NCBI RefSeq assembly: GCF_002161765.1
Contig: NZ_NFIN01000020.1
Location: 1 to 64,000, forward strand
Source: Bacteroides sp. An322
Lineage (GTDB): Bacteria; Bacteroidota; Bacteroidia; Bacteroidales; Bacteroidaceae
DNA length: 64,000 nt
Direction: 5' to 3'
Part shown: in pieces, positions 48,570 to 55,890 of the stretch
How the letters are laid out: each line of letters begins with the position of its first letter
Numbering within the stretch: position 1 is the stretch's first letter
Made by a program: the position numbers and the translations under genes
The notes under the pieces: model-generated
The model's input: only the letters and a program-made list of their open reading frames with translations
Told to the model about the DNA's origin: nothing
Databases searched by the model: none

Positions 48570-48642
48570 CACGGGAAGAGAGGCTCGAACTCCCGACACT
48601 CGGTTTTGGAGACCGATGCTCTACCAACTGAGCTATTCCCGT
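48570..48642 (-). tRNA. tRNA-Trp (anticodon CCA)
   Basis: A 73-base cloverleaf on the minus strand. Acceptor ACGGGAA pairs with UUCCCGU plus discriminator G; the D-arm is AGCUCAGUUGGUAGAGC, the anticodon loop is UCUCCAAAA with CCA, and the T-arm is GGGAGUUCGAGCCUCUC-like. The 3' CCA is not encoded. It lies between tuf and secE, after an intrinsic terminator. Confidence 0.96.
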
Positions 48643-48646
48643 AAAA

Positions 48647-48676
48647 ATAGTTCCCGAAAACTAGTCCGGGAACTAT
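48647..48676 (-). terminator. Intrinsic terminator between tuf and tRNA-Trp
   Basis: On the minus strand ATAGTTCCCG (48676-48667) pairs exactly with CGGGAACTAT (48656-48647), followed by T5 running to the tRNA 5' end. It would separate the tuf transcript from tRNA-Trp-secE-nusG, or set partial read-through. Confidence 0.82.
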
Positions 48677-48700
48677 ATGATAAATGATTTAACTTGCTAA

Positions 48701-49885
48701 TTAGTCAAGGATTTCAGTAATCTGACCAGCACCTACTGTACGTCCACCTTCGCGGATAGCGAAACGCAAACCTACGTTCAATGCAACCGGGTAAATCAAT
48801 TCTACAGTGATAGTTACGTTATCACCCGGCATTACCATGTCTGTTCCTTCCGGCAAAGTGATTTCACCTGTACAGTCCATAGTACGCAGATAGAACTGAG
48901 GACGATAGTGGTTGTGGAACGGAGTGTGACGACCACCTTCTTCTTTCTTCAAGATATAAACCTCAGCTTTGAACTTAGAGTGAGCCTTAACCTGACCCGG
49001 GTGGCAAAGAATCATACCACGTTTGATTTCGTTCTTGTCGATACCACGGAGCAACAGACCTACGTTGTCACCAGCTTCGCCTTCGTCCAAAATTTTACGG
49101 AACATTTCAACACCAGTTACAACTGACTTCTTGTCTTCACCCAAACCAAGGATTTCAACTTCGTCACCTACTTTAACGCGGCCAGCTTCGATACGGCCAG
49201 TAGCAACAGTACCACGACCAGTGATTGAGAATACGTCTTCAACCGGCATCAAGAACGGTTTATCAATATCACGCGGAGGCAGAGGAATCCATGTATCAAC
49301 AGCATCCATCAATTCCATTACCTTAGCTTCCCATTCTGGAACACCATTCAATGCACCCAATGCAGAACCACGGATAATCGGAGTATTGTCACCATCATAG
49401 TCATAGAATGACAACAATTCACGCATTTCCATTTCTACCAATTCCAGCATTTCTTCATCGTCAACCATATCGCACTTGTTCAAGAATACAACCAGACGCG
49501 GTACGTTTACCTGACGAGCCAACAGGATGTGTTCACGAGTTTGAGGCATCGGACCATCAGTTGCAGCAACTACGATGATAGCACCATCCATCTGAGCAGC
49601 ACCAGTTACCATGTTCTTTACATAGTCGGCGTGTCCCGGACAGTCAACGTGTGCATAGTGACGGTTTGCAGTTTCATACTCAACGTGAGAAGTGTTGATA
49701 GTGATACCACGTTCCTTTTCTTCAGGAGCGTTATCGATAGAATCGAAAGAACGCAATTCAGAGAGACCTTTCTTTGCCAATACTGTAGTGATAGCAGCGG
49801 TCAAGGTTGTTTTTCCGTGGTCAACGTGACCAATCGTACCGATGTTTACATGCGGTTTCGAACGTTCAAATTTCTCTTTAGCCAT
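48701..49885 (-). CDS. tuf: Translation elongation factor Tu
   Basis: EF-Tu delivers aminoacyl-tRNA to the ribosome. 394 residues with the GTPase motifs GHVDHGKTT (G1), [12 protein letters not shown] (G2 region), DCPGHADY (G3), NKCDMVDD (G4) and SALGALNG (G5), then beta-barrel domains II and III ending [10 protein letters not shown]. It is preceded by a four-tRNA cluster on the same strand and followed by an intrinsic terminator. Confidence 0.98.
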   Translation of the reverse strand: MAKEKFERSKPHVNIGTIGHVDHGKTTLTAAITTVLAKKGLSELRSFDSIDNAPEEKERGITINTSHVEYETANRHYAHVDCPGHADYVKNMVTGAAQMDGAIIVVAATDGPMPQTREHILLARQVNVPRLVVFLNKCDMVDDEEMLELVEMEMRELLSFYDYDGDNTPIIRGSALGALNGVPEWEAKVMELMDAVDTWIPLPPRDIDKPFLMPVEDVFSITGRGTVATGRIEAGRVKVGDEVEILGLGEDKKSVVTGVEMFRKILDEGEAGDNVGLLLRGIDKNEIKRGMILCHPGQVKAHSKFKAEVYILKKEEGGRHTPFHNHYRPQFYLRTMDCTGEITLPEGTDMVMPGDNVTITVELIYPVALNVGLRFAIREGGRTVGAGQITEILD

Positions 49886-49935
49886 AGCTTTACTTTTATT
49901 TATTTTGATTAATAATCAGCTTTTACATATTCACG

Positions 49936-50007
<72 letters not shown>

Positions 50008-50025
50008 AAAGAAGAAAAGAAAGAG

Positions 50026-50098
50026 AGCGGAAGACGGGACTCAAACCCGCGACCCTCAGCTTGGAAGGCTAATGCTCTATCGACTGAGCTACTTCCGC
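50026..50098 (-). tRNA. tRNA-Gly (anticodon TCC)
   Basis: 73 bases on the minus strand. Acceptor GCGGAAG/CTTCCGC with discriminator U; anticodon stem-loop TTAGC-CTTCCAA-GCTGA gives UCC; T-arm GCGGGTTTGAGTCCCGT. No encoded CCA. Confidence 0.96.
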
Positions 50099-50109
50099 AT
50101 GTCATCAAG

Positions 50110-50192
50110 TGGGCAAAGATGGATTCGAACCACCGAAGGCGTAAGCCAGCAGATTTACAGTCTGCCCCATTTGGCCACTCTGGTATTTGCCC
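50110..50192 (-). tRNA. tRNA-Tyr (anticodon GTA)
   Basis: 83 bases on the minus strand with a long variable arm (class II). Acceptor GGGCAAA/TTTGCCC with discriminator A; anticodon loop CTGTAAA gives GUA; T-arm GGTGGTTCGAATCCATC. No encoded CCA. Confidence 0.96.
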
Positions 50193-50210
50193 AACTTTTC
50201 TTTTACTTCG

Positions 50211-50284
50211 AGCCTCTTGTCGGATTCGAACCAACGACCCCGAGATTACAAATCACGTGCTCTGGCCAACTGAGCTAAAGAGGC
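50211..50284 (-). tRNA. tRNA-Thr (anticodon TGT)
   Basis: 74 bases on the minus strand. Acceptor GCCTCTT/AAGAGGC with discriminator U; anticodon arm CGTGA-TTTGTAA-TCTCG gives UGU, with one U-U mismatch in the stem; T-arm GTTGGTTCGAATCCGAC. First gene of the cluster after the promoter at 50330-50359. Confidence 0.95.
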
Positions 50285-50292
50285 AAATTAAA

Positions 50293-50335
50293 ACTTTGCA
50301 GCCACACCGCTTTCGTAGCTTAGCGGCTGCAAAGT
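50293..50335. repeat. 11-bp inverted repeat overlapping the tRNA-operon promoter
   Basis: ACTTTGCAGCC (50293-50303) and GGCTGCAAAGT (50325-50335) are exact complements; the right arm contains most of the -7 element. In the RNA the arms would form a hairpin in the leader directly before tRNA-Thr. It could also be a protein-binding palindrome. Confidence 0.75.
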
Positions 50336-50359
50336 TAGCTATATTTTTTGAATCACAAA
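50330..50359 (-). promoter_or_regulatory. Promoter of the tRNA-tuf operon
   Basis: On the minus strand TTTG (50359-50356), 18 bases, then TAACTTTG (50337-50330). The -7 element is perfect and the spacing is one base short of the commonest. Start near 50323, about 40 bases before tRNA-Thr. Confidence 0.75.
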
Positions 50360-50377
50360 ACTTTTACCGTGTTTTTT

Positions 50378-50677
50378 TTATTTTCCTTGCAGTTTTTCTT
50401 TTGCTTTCAGCAATTGTTTCGACAAGGCTTCCATACAAACATCGATGGATTCTTCAAATGTATCACACACTTTTTCAGCGTAAAACTCGGTATTCAACGC
50501 CAATACGCGCACACCGGCTTCCTTATTCATAGCCGTTTCCGGTTTTACTACTTTTAATGACACCTCTACTTTCTTTATATTATCGCAAAATCTTTCTAAC
50601 TTCTCTGCCTTCTTCTGGATAAAAGCTTCCAGTCTCTCAGATGCGTCGAAATGAATCGATTGAATTCTTACTTCCAT
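50378..50677 (-). CDS. hpf: Ribosome hibernation-promoting factor (short HPF/RaiA type)
   Basis: 99 residues, the beta-alpha-beta-beta-beta-alpha HPF/YfiA fold: MEVRIQSIHFDASERLEAFIQKK..., VEVSLKVVKPE, and the C-terminal helix IDVCMEALSKQLLKAKEKLQGK. It binds the 30S decoding region in resting cells. It is the short form with no dimerisation domain. A strong Shine-Dalgarno AAGGAGGT (50689-50682) sits 4 bases before the ATG. It begins 15 bases after xerC. Confidence 0.93.
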   Translation of the reverse strand: MEVRIQSIHFDASERLEAFIQKKAEKLERFCDNIKKVEVSLKVVKPETAMNKEAGVRVLALNTEFYAEKVCDTFEESIDVCMEALSKQLLKAKEKLQGK

Positions 50678-50692
50678 AAAAACCTCCTTTTT

Positions 50693-51571
50693 TTACGCTC
50701 TTGGATGAGCTTGTTGATAAACTTTTTTTAATTCTTCGAAAGTCGTGTGCGTATAGATTTCAGTCGTAGTCAAGCTCTCGTGCCCCAACAGCTCCTTCAC
50801 CGATTCCAGCTCCGCCCGATTATTCAGCATCGCCGTCGCAAAGGAATGCCTCAACACGTGAGGACTCCGCTTCTTCAACGTAACTACTTTCGACAAATTT
50901 TGTCTCACCAATAAATATACCATACTCGGATACATCGCCTTTCCTTCCTTCCGGATAAAAAACGCTTCGCATCCCGCCTGGCAATATTCATTTCTTGCAG
51001 AAAGATAAAGATGCAAGATATTCCTCAATTCCTCGCCAAAAGGAATCACACGTTGCTTATTCCTCTTTCCTGTCACCTTAATGGTGCCCGCCGAGAAGTC
51101 CACATCCGCGTCTTTCAAGCCTATCAGTTCCGAGAGACGGATGCCGGTTTCGTAAAAAACAGCTATAATTGCCTTATTCCGGATGCTTTCAAAATCGTTT
51201 CCGCATTCAGCGTCAAGCAATCTGTCCATATCGGCTTCTTTCACGAACACAGGCAACGGTTTCTTCTTCTTTGGCCCCAGCACCTTTCGGGCAGGGTCCT
51301 CCGAAACCACCTTTTCCCGCAACAGATAACGATAAAAAGAGCGCAGCGAACTCAGTTTCCGGTTTACCGAAGAAGCGGCATAGCCTTCATCCATCAATGA
51401 GACGACCCATCCCCGAATGATATCCGCGTCAACCGTAACAAAGTCCAATGTTTCATCCATCGCCTTAAAGTATGCCTCAAAGCCCGAAAGGTCGATTCCG
51501 TAACTGACTACCGTCTTCTCGGAATAGTTCTTTTCGAACCGAAGATACCTCAAGAAAGATTCTTTCAACAT
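50693..51571 (-). CDS. xerC: Tyrosine recombinase XerC type
   Basis: XerC-type recombinases resolve chromosome dimers at dif. 292 residues, N-terminal SAM-like core-binding domain (1-~100) and a catalytic domain with all expected residues: R145 (TGIRLSEL), K169 in the beta-hairpin (GKRNKQRVIPF), H238 and R241 (HVLRHSF), H264 (LLGHESL) and nucleophile Y273 (EIYTHTTF). It lies in the conserved rpsU-xerC-hpf block ahead of tRNAs and tuf, and nothing mobile flanks it, so it is a housekeeping recombinase rather than an integrase. Confidence 0.93.
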   Translation of the reverse strand: MLKESFLRYLRFEKNYSEKTVVSYGIDLSGFEAYFKAMDETLDFVTVDADIIRGWVVSLMDEGYAASSVNRKLSSLRSFYRYLLREKVVSEDPARKVLGPKKKKPLPVFVKEADMDRLLDAECGNDFESIRNKAIIAVFYETGIRLSELIGLKDADVDFSAGTIKVTGKRNKQRVIPFGEELRNILHLYLSARNEYCQAGCEAFFIRKEGKAMYPSMVYLLVRQNLSKVVTLKKRSPHVLRHSFATAMLNNRAELESVKELLGHESLTTTEIYTHTTFEELKKVYQQAHPRA

Positions 51572-51646
51572 AAAAATATCGCCTTTATCATTTACAGCAA
51601 CGAATTTATGAAAAAGAATTCAATAATTCAAAGAATTTCGCGGAAA

Positions 51647-51838
51647 TTATTCTTCTACTTGATGCATTTTTTGAACGTAGATAGCACGTTCCATCTTCAA
51701 TCTCTTCAAAACAGACGGTTTGTCATACTGTTGTCTGCGTCTCAATTCTTTTACAACACCTGTTTTTTCAAATTTTCTTTTGAATTTCTTCAGCGCTTTT
51801 TCAATGTTTTCGCCTTCTTTTACTGGTACGATAATCAT
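51647..51838 (-). CDS. rpsU: 30S ribosomal protein S21 (bS21)
   Basis: 63 residues, highly basic: MIIVPVKEGENIEKALKKFKRKFEKTG...KELRRRQQYDKPSVLKRLKMERAIYVQK. bS21 sits near the 16S 3' end and influences anti-Shine-Dalgarno access. The leader just before the ATG has no Shine-Dalgarno. First gene of rpsU-xerC-hpf, driven by a perfect promoter. Confidence 0.96.
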   Translation of the reverse strand: MIIVPVKEGENIEKALKKFKRKFEKTGVVKELRRRQQYDKPSVLKRLKMERAIYVQKMHQVEE

Positions 51839-51894
51839 GTTTTAAAAAATTAATATGTTGTTATTAAATTATTTTGCGTAGTCAATTCGCGGCG

Positions 51895-51925
51895 CAAAAT
51901 TACATATACTTTCTTTATTTACAAA
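51895..51925 (-). promoter_or_regulatory. rpsU-xerC-hpf promoter
   Basis: On the minus strand TTTG (51925-51922), exactly 19 bases, then TAATTTTG (51902-51895). Both elements are consensus. Start near 51888, about 50 bases before rpsU. Confidence 0.85.
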
Positions 51926-51964
51926 ACTTTCCGTCAGATTTTATCAAATATGGCGAAGAAATCG

Positions 51965-51972
51965 TATCTTTG
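51965..51972 (+). promoter_or_regulatory. -7 element of the aminopeptidase P gene
   Basis: TATCTTTG is a perfect -7 element 32 bases before the ATG; the -33 region shows no TTTG. Confidence 0.55.
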
Positions 51973-52004
51973 TTTTCCATAAACGAACCTTAACACGCAA
52001 AAGC

Positions 52005-53792
52005 ATGAATACAAAGAAAGAAATAAGAGAAAGAATCGAAGCGTTGCGCGCCTTTATGCAAGAAAACGGACTTGCAGCCTTCATCGTCCCCAGCACCGAC
52101 CCGCATTCGGGCGAATACGTGCCCGAACATTGGGAATCGCGCAAATGGATTTCAGGATTTACAGGCTCTGCTGGGACCGCGGTTATCACCTTATATAATA
52201 TAGGAGGACTTTGGACCGACTCGCGCTACTTCCTGCAAGCGGAAGAGCAACTTAAAGACACAGGCATCCTTTTATTCAAAGAACGGATGCCCGAAACGCC
52301 TTCTATCCCCGAATGGTTAGGAAGCGTGCTCCCCGCCGGAAGCAAAGTGGGAATCGACGGCTGGGTACATACCTCCACAGATACAATAAACCTAAAGTAT
52401 GACCTCAAATCTTACGACTTACAACTTACAATTACTGAAGACCCGTTCGCATATATATGGAAAGACCGTCCCAGCCTGCCGGATAACCCGGTGCATATAC
52501 TTCCGTTGGCTTACGCAGGCATATCCGTTCAAGAAAAGATACAAGAGGTCCGTGACCTTATGACGAAATGCAAAGGAGGCAGCACACTGGTTTCGGCACT
52601 TGACGAAATAGCCTGGACGCTCAACCTCAGAGGGAGCGACGTGCATTGCAATCCGGTATTTATCAGCTACCTGCTCATCACCGCCGACCAAGCCACCCTA
52701 TTCATCTCACCCCGGAAGCTTACTCCCGAAGTGAGCGCATACCTCTCAGCCAACGGAGTACAGGTCAAAGACTATTCCGAAATAGCCGATGAAATCGCTC
52801 ACCTTAAAGGGGAAAGCATCTTGTTAAGCAATGAAACGAATTACGCTTTATACAAGACCATTCCTCCTTCGGTTTCTATCATCCACGCTCCTTCGCCCGT
52901 CAAATACATAAAGGCTATCAAGAACAGGACCGAAATCGAAGGCTTCCGCGAAGCGATGAAGCGCGACGGCGTGGCAATGGTACGCTTCCTGATGTGGCTG
53001 GAGCAAGCCGTAAAAAGCGGAGAGGAAACCGAAGTCAGCATCGATAAGAAATTATACGAATTCCGTTCGCAACAAGATATGTTCCAAGGAATTAGCTTCG
53101 ACACCATAGCCGGTTACCAAGCACATGGAGCCATCGTCCATTATGAAGCGACTCCCGAATCGGCTTCCACATTAAAGCCGGAAGGGCTTCTCCTATTGGA
53201 TAGCGGAGCGCAATATACCGACGGAACAACCGACATCACCCGTACCATTGCCCTCGGTCCGGTATCTGAAGCACAACGCACCGACTACACCTTAGTATTA
53301 AAGGGATTCATTGCCCTCTCGCAAGCCGAATTCCCGAATGGAACTTGCGGCACCCAACTGGATGTATTGGCACGCCAATTCATGTGGAAAGCCGGAATCA
53401 ATTACGGGCATGGCACCGGACACGGCGTAGGACATTACCTGAACGTCCACGAAGGGCCTCATCAAATACGCATGAACCACATCCCCACCCCTCTCCTACC
53501 CGGCATGACCCTTACCAATGAACCGGGCATTTACCGTGCTGGAGAATATGGTGTACGTACCGAAAACACCATGCTCATCGTAGAAAGCCAAACTACCGAA
53601 TTCGGACCATTCTATAAATTCGAGCCGTTAACACTCTGTCCGATAGACAAGACTCCTATCCGCACCGAGATGTTGACACCCGATGAAAAGCAATGGCTGA
53701 ACGAATATCACGCACATATCTATGCCCAACTCAGCCCCCTGCTCAATGAAGAAGAACAAGCATGGCTGGCGAAAGCGACTTGCGAAATCTAA
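52005..53792 (+). CDS. pepP: Aminopeptidase P family metallopeptidase (M24B)
   Basis: Removes N-terminal residues preceding proline using two metal ions. 595 residues: two creatinase-like N-terminal domains (1-~300) and a pita-bread catalytic domain. Metal ligands are visible in LLLDSGAQYTDGTTDITRT (two Asp), GHGTGHGVGHYLNVHEGP (His), LTNEPGIY (Glu) and VRTENTMLI (Glu). The length and three-domain layout match the long, cytosolic X-Pro aminopeptidase type. No signal peptide. The next gene is 54 bases downstream on the same strand. Confidence 0.94.
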   Translation: MNTKKEIRERIEALRAFMQENGLAAFIVPSTDPHSGEYVPEHWESRKWISGFTGSAGTAVITLYNIGGLWTDSRYFLQAEEQLKDTGILLFKERMPETPSIPEWLGSVLPAGSKVGIDGWVHTSTDTINLKYDLKSYDLQLTITEDPFAYIWKDRPSLPDNPVHILPLAYAGISVQEKIQEVRDLMTKCKGGSTLVSALDEIAWTLNLRGSDVHCNPVFISYLLITADQATLFISPRKLTPEVSAYLSANGVQVKDYSEIADEIAHLKGESILLSNETNYALYKTIPPSVSIIHAPSPVKYIKAIKNRTEIEGFREAMKRDGVAMVRFLMWLEQAVKSGEETEVSIDKKLYEFRSQQDMFQGISFDTIAGYQAHGAIVHYEATPESASTLKPEGLLLLDSGAQYTDGTTDITRTIALGPVSEAQRTDYTLVLKGFIALSQAEFPNGTCGTQLDVLARQFMWKAGINYGHGTGHGVGHYLNVHEGPHQIRMNHIPTPLLPGMTLTNEPGIYRAGEYGVRTENTMLIVESQTTEFGPFYKFEPLTLCPIDKTPIRTEMLTPDEKQWLNEYHAHIYAQLSPLLNEEEQAWLAKATCEI

Positions 53793-53811
53793 GCATATTC
53801 ACCCCAATCAC

Positions 53812-53842
53812 TATTCATTATTAATTATTCACTATTCACTAA
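53812..53842. repeat. Short direct repeats between pepP and the carbonic-anhydrase-like gene
   Basis: The word CACTATTCA / TTCACTATTCACT recurs around ATTATTAATTATT in this 54-base gap. Such ATTCACTATTCA phrases are, as I recall, frequent in Bacteroidales intergenic DNA. No clear hairpin. Confidence 0.45.
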
Positions 53843-53846
53843 CAAA

Positions 53847-54359
53847 ATGGCTCTAATCAAATCAGTACGAGGATTCACGCCTCAAATAGGAAAGAATTGT
53901 TTCCTTGCCGATAACGCCACTATCATTGGCGACGTTGTCATGGGAGACGATTGCAGCGTATGGTTCAATACTGTCCTGCGGGGAGATGTCAACTCCATTC
54001 GCATCGGGAACCGGGTCAACATTCAAGACGGAAGTGTCCTGCATACGCTTTATGAGAAATCAACCGTAGAAATCGGCGATGATGTATCTATCGGACACAA
54101 TGTCACCCTGCATGGAGCTTGCATCCACGATAATGCCCTCATCGGTATGGGAGCTACCCTACTCGACCATGCCGTAGTGGGTGAAGGCGCAATCGTAGCC
54201 GCCGGAGCATTGGTGCTTTCCAATACCATTATTGAGCCGCATACCCTTTGGGGAGGTGTCCCGGCAAAGTTCATCAAGAAAGTAGACCCTGCCCAAAGCA
54301 AAGAGTTGAATCAAAAGATTGCGAACGGATACTTAATGTATGCCTCATGGTACAAGTAA
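53847..54359 (+). CDS. Gamma-carbonic-anhydrase-like left-handed beta-helix protein
   Basis: 170 residues of hexapeptide repeats (IIGDVVMGDDCSVWFNTVLRGDV, VNIQDGSVLHT, VEIGDDVSIGHNVTLHGACI, ALIGMGATLLDHAVVGEGAIVAAGALV) closed by a C-terminal helix. The zinc-binding histidines of the gamma class are present (VLHT and GHNVTLHG). This is the YrdA/PaaY-like group, which may be carbonic anhydrases or act on other small molecules; activity is not proven for most members. Probably co-transcribed with pepP. Confidence 0.88.
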   Translation: MALIKSVRGFTPQIGKNCFLADNATIIGDVVMGDDCSVWFNTVLRGDVNSIRIGNRVNIQDGSVLHTLYEKSTVEIGDDVSIGHNVTLHGACIHDNALIGMGATLLDHAVVGEGAIVAAGALVLSNTIIEPHTLWGGVPAKFIKKVDPAQSKELNQKIANGYLMYASWYK

Positions 54360-54383
54360 GAATGAACATCCGCAAAGTGACAA

Positions 54384-54408
54384 TGTAGGGGCGGGGTCTG
54401 CCCCTACA
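54384..54408. terminator. Terminator between converging carbonic-anhydrase-like and threonine aldolase genes
   Basis: TGTAGGGGC (54384-54392) pairs exactly with GCCCCTACA (54400-54408) around a 7-base loop. Outer words TCCGCA (54369-54374) and TGCGGA (54423-54428) can extend it. The G/C-rich core is similar to a palindrome I recall as dispersed in many genomes. Confidence 0.75.
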
Positions 54409-54449
54409 GATAATTTGGTAAAATGCGGACATTCTTCATTTTTCAATTT

Positions 54450-55475
54450 TTAAAGCATTTCAATCAGCGCATCCACATCTTCTTCTTGTGTTGCCCAACT
54501 GGTGGCAATACGTACTGCGGTATGATGCTCATCCGGATATTCCCAAACTTCCAAACCTGCCTGAGACGAGATGCGTTTCCATTGCTCGTTTTCCATTACC
54601 ACAAACAACTGGTTCGTCTGAGGAGTTATCAGGAAACGATAGCCTTTCTCTTTCAATGCCTTCACAATCTTATCCGCTAATTCAATGGCATGCCGGGCGA
54701 TACGCACATAAAGTCCATCGGTAAAGAGAGTATCAAACTGAAGTCCGAGCAAACGCCCTTTAGCCAACAATACACCGCGTTGCTTGATAATCGTATCCAA
54801 TTGTTTCACCACTCCCGGGCGAGGAAGAACCACCGTTTCGCCAAACAATGCCCCGACTTTTGTACCTCCGATATAAAACACATCACAAAGCGAAGCGATT
54901 GCCTCTAATGTCACATCCGTGCCAGTAGCCGCCAAAGCATATCCCAAACGTGCGCCATCCAAGAACAAAGGTACATGATGCTTGCGACATACCTCCGACA
55001 GAGCTTCCAATTCATCCAATGTATAAAGCGTACCGTATTCCGTAGGATGCGAAATGTACACCATACCCGGTGCTACCATCGCGCTCCAGCTTGGACCTTG
55101 ATAAAAATCTGTTATGTAACGGTCAACATCCTTTGCCGAAAGCTTGCCTTCTGTATGAGGCAATGCCAACACTTTATGCCCGCCAGCCTCAACGGCACCC
55201 GCTTCGTGCTGGTTAATATGCCCGCTTTCGGCTGCTATCACCCCCTCATACGGACGAAGCATCGCCGTTATCATCGTGGCATTGGTCTGCGTACCACCCA
55301 CCATAAAATGCACTTCCGCATCAGGCGCATTGCACACCCGACGTATCTTTTCCCGCGCAGCTTCGCAATAACAATCCGTTCCATACCCCGGAGTCTTCTC
55401 CATATTCGTCTGCATCAACCGTTCTAAAATCAACGGATGAGCCCCTTCCAAATAATCACTCTCAAAGTGTTGCAT
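54450..55475 (-). CDS. ltaE: Low-specificity L-threonine aldolase family enzyme
   Basis: A fold-type I PLP enzyme of 341 residues that cleaves threonine or allo-threonine to glycine and acetaldehyde. The PLP-binding Lys is K206 in YIGGTKVGALFGE. TPGYGTDCYCEAA, VGGTQTNATMI, AAESGHINQHEAGAVE and LFLDGARLGYAL are the other family blocks. Divergent from the large lipoprotein gene; it has its own promoter at 55558-55588. Confidence 0.93.
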   Translation of the reverse strand: MQHFESDYLEGAHPLILERLMQTNMEKTPGYGTDCYCEAAREKIRRVCNAPDAEVHFMVGGTQTNATMITAMLRPYEGVIAAESGHINQHEAGAVEAGGHKVLALPHTEGKLSAKDVDRYITDFYQGPSWSAMVAPGMVYISHPTEYGTLYTLDELEALSEVCRKHHVPLFLDGARLGYALAATGTDVTLEAIASLCDVFYIGGTKVGALFGETVVLPRPGVVKQLDTIIKQRGVLLAKGRLLGLQFDTLFTDGLYVRIARHAIELADKIVKALKEKGYRFLITPQTNQLFVVMENEQWKRISSQAGLEVWEYPDEHHTAVRIATSWATQEEDVDALIEML

Positions 55476-55557
55476 GTCTTCTATTTTATATTAAACCTAT
55501 TTTATCCTCTATCTCAAAATTACCCATTCATATATCTTCTTTAAAGCAATAACGATG

Positions 55558-55588
55558 CAAAGATAAAAAGAAAAACCGTCCGTTCAAC
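55558..55588 (-). promoter_or_regulatory. ltaE promoter
   Basis: On the minus strand GTTG (55588-55585), 19 bases, then TATCTTTG (55565-55558). A second -7 match (TAATTTTG, 55522-55515) is closer to the gene but lacks a -33 partner. Confidence 0.65.
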
Positions 55589-55743
55589 TTTTATAGACTT
55601 TTAACTTTCCACTTCTTGTAAAGCATACAATATCAGGCACTTATTTCGAACTTTTACGTCAGGTTTTGGACTACAAAACCGGCACATATTTGCGCCGCGT
55701 GAGTTCCGAGCTTTCCGGAATCATTTATTAATGCGTTATTTAT

Positions 55744-55829
55744 CAACCACTTAACCACACCCACGTCAGTTTCCGGCGCGGCTACTGACGTGAGAAAACA
55801 CGGGAAGGGGCGAAGGGGTGTGGCGGTTG
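55744..55829 (+). promoter_or_regulatory. Nested long hairpin in the leader of the large lipoprotein gene
   Basis: Three stems nest on one axis: CAACC (55744-55748) with GGTTG (55825-55829), CCACACCC (55755-55762) with GGGTGTGG (55816-55823), and CACGTCAGT (55762-55770) with ACTGACGTG (55784-55792). All pairs are exact; only the C at 55762 is shared. This looks like a folded RNA element rather than a terminator, since no T-run follows. Two direct repeats of AACGAyTTGAGTT (55833-55845 and 55848-55860) come next, before the ATG at 55891. Confidence 0.7.
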
Positions 55830-55890
55830 TGTAACGACTTGAGTTAGAACGATTTGAGTTTTTTAATTTATAAATTAAATTTATTTTGTT

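Larger units (their letters stand above)
55476..55890. other. Gene-free region: ltaE promoter and structured leader of the large lipoprotein gene
   Basis: No gene is visible in 415 bases. The left half holds the leftward ltaE promoter; the right half is a GC-rich block (about 55680-55830) unlike its AT-rich surroundings, containing a nested hairpin and followed by direct repeats. A poor -7 match, CATATTTG, at 55685-55692 could start the rightward transcript, giving a leader near 190 bases. Confidence 0.7.

Noticed and set aside
50693-51571. Integrase of a mobile element
   Set aside because: The tyrosine recombinase sits in the conserved rpsU-xerC-hpf block; although tRNA genes are near, there is no attachment-site duplication or cargo.
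55685-55692. Firm promoter for the large lipoprotein gene (CATATTTG)
   Set aside because: It is only a 7/8 match, and the nearest TTTG (55665-55668) is 16 bases away rather than 19, so I mention it without listing it.
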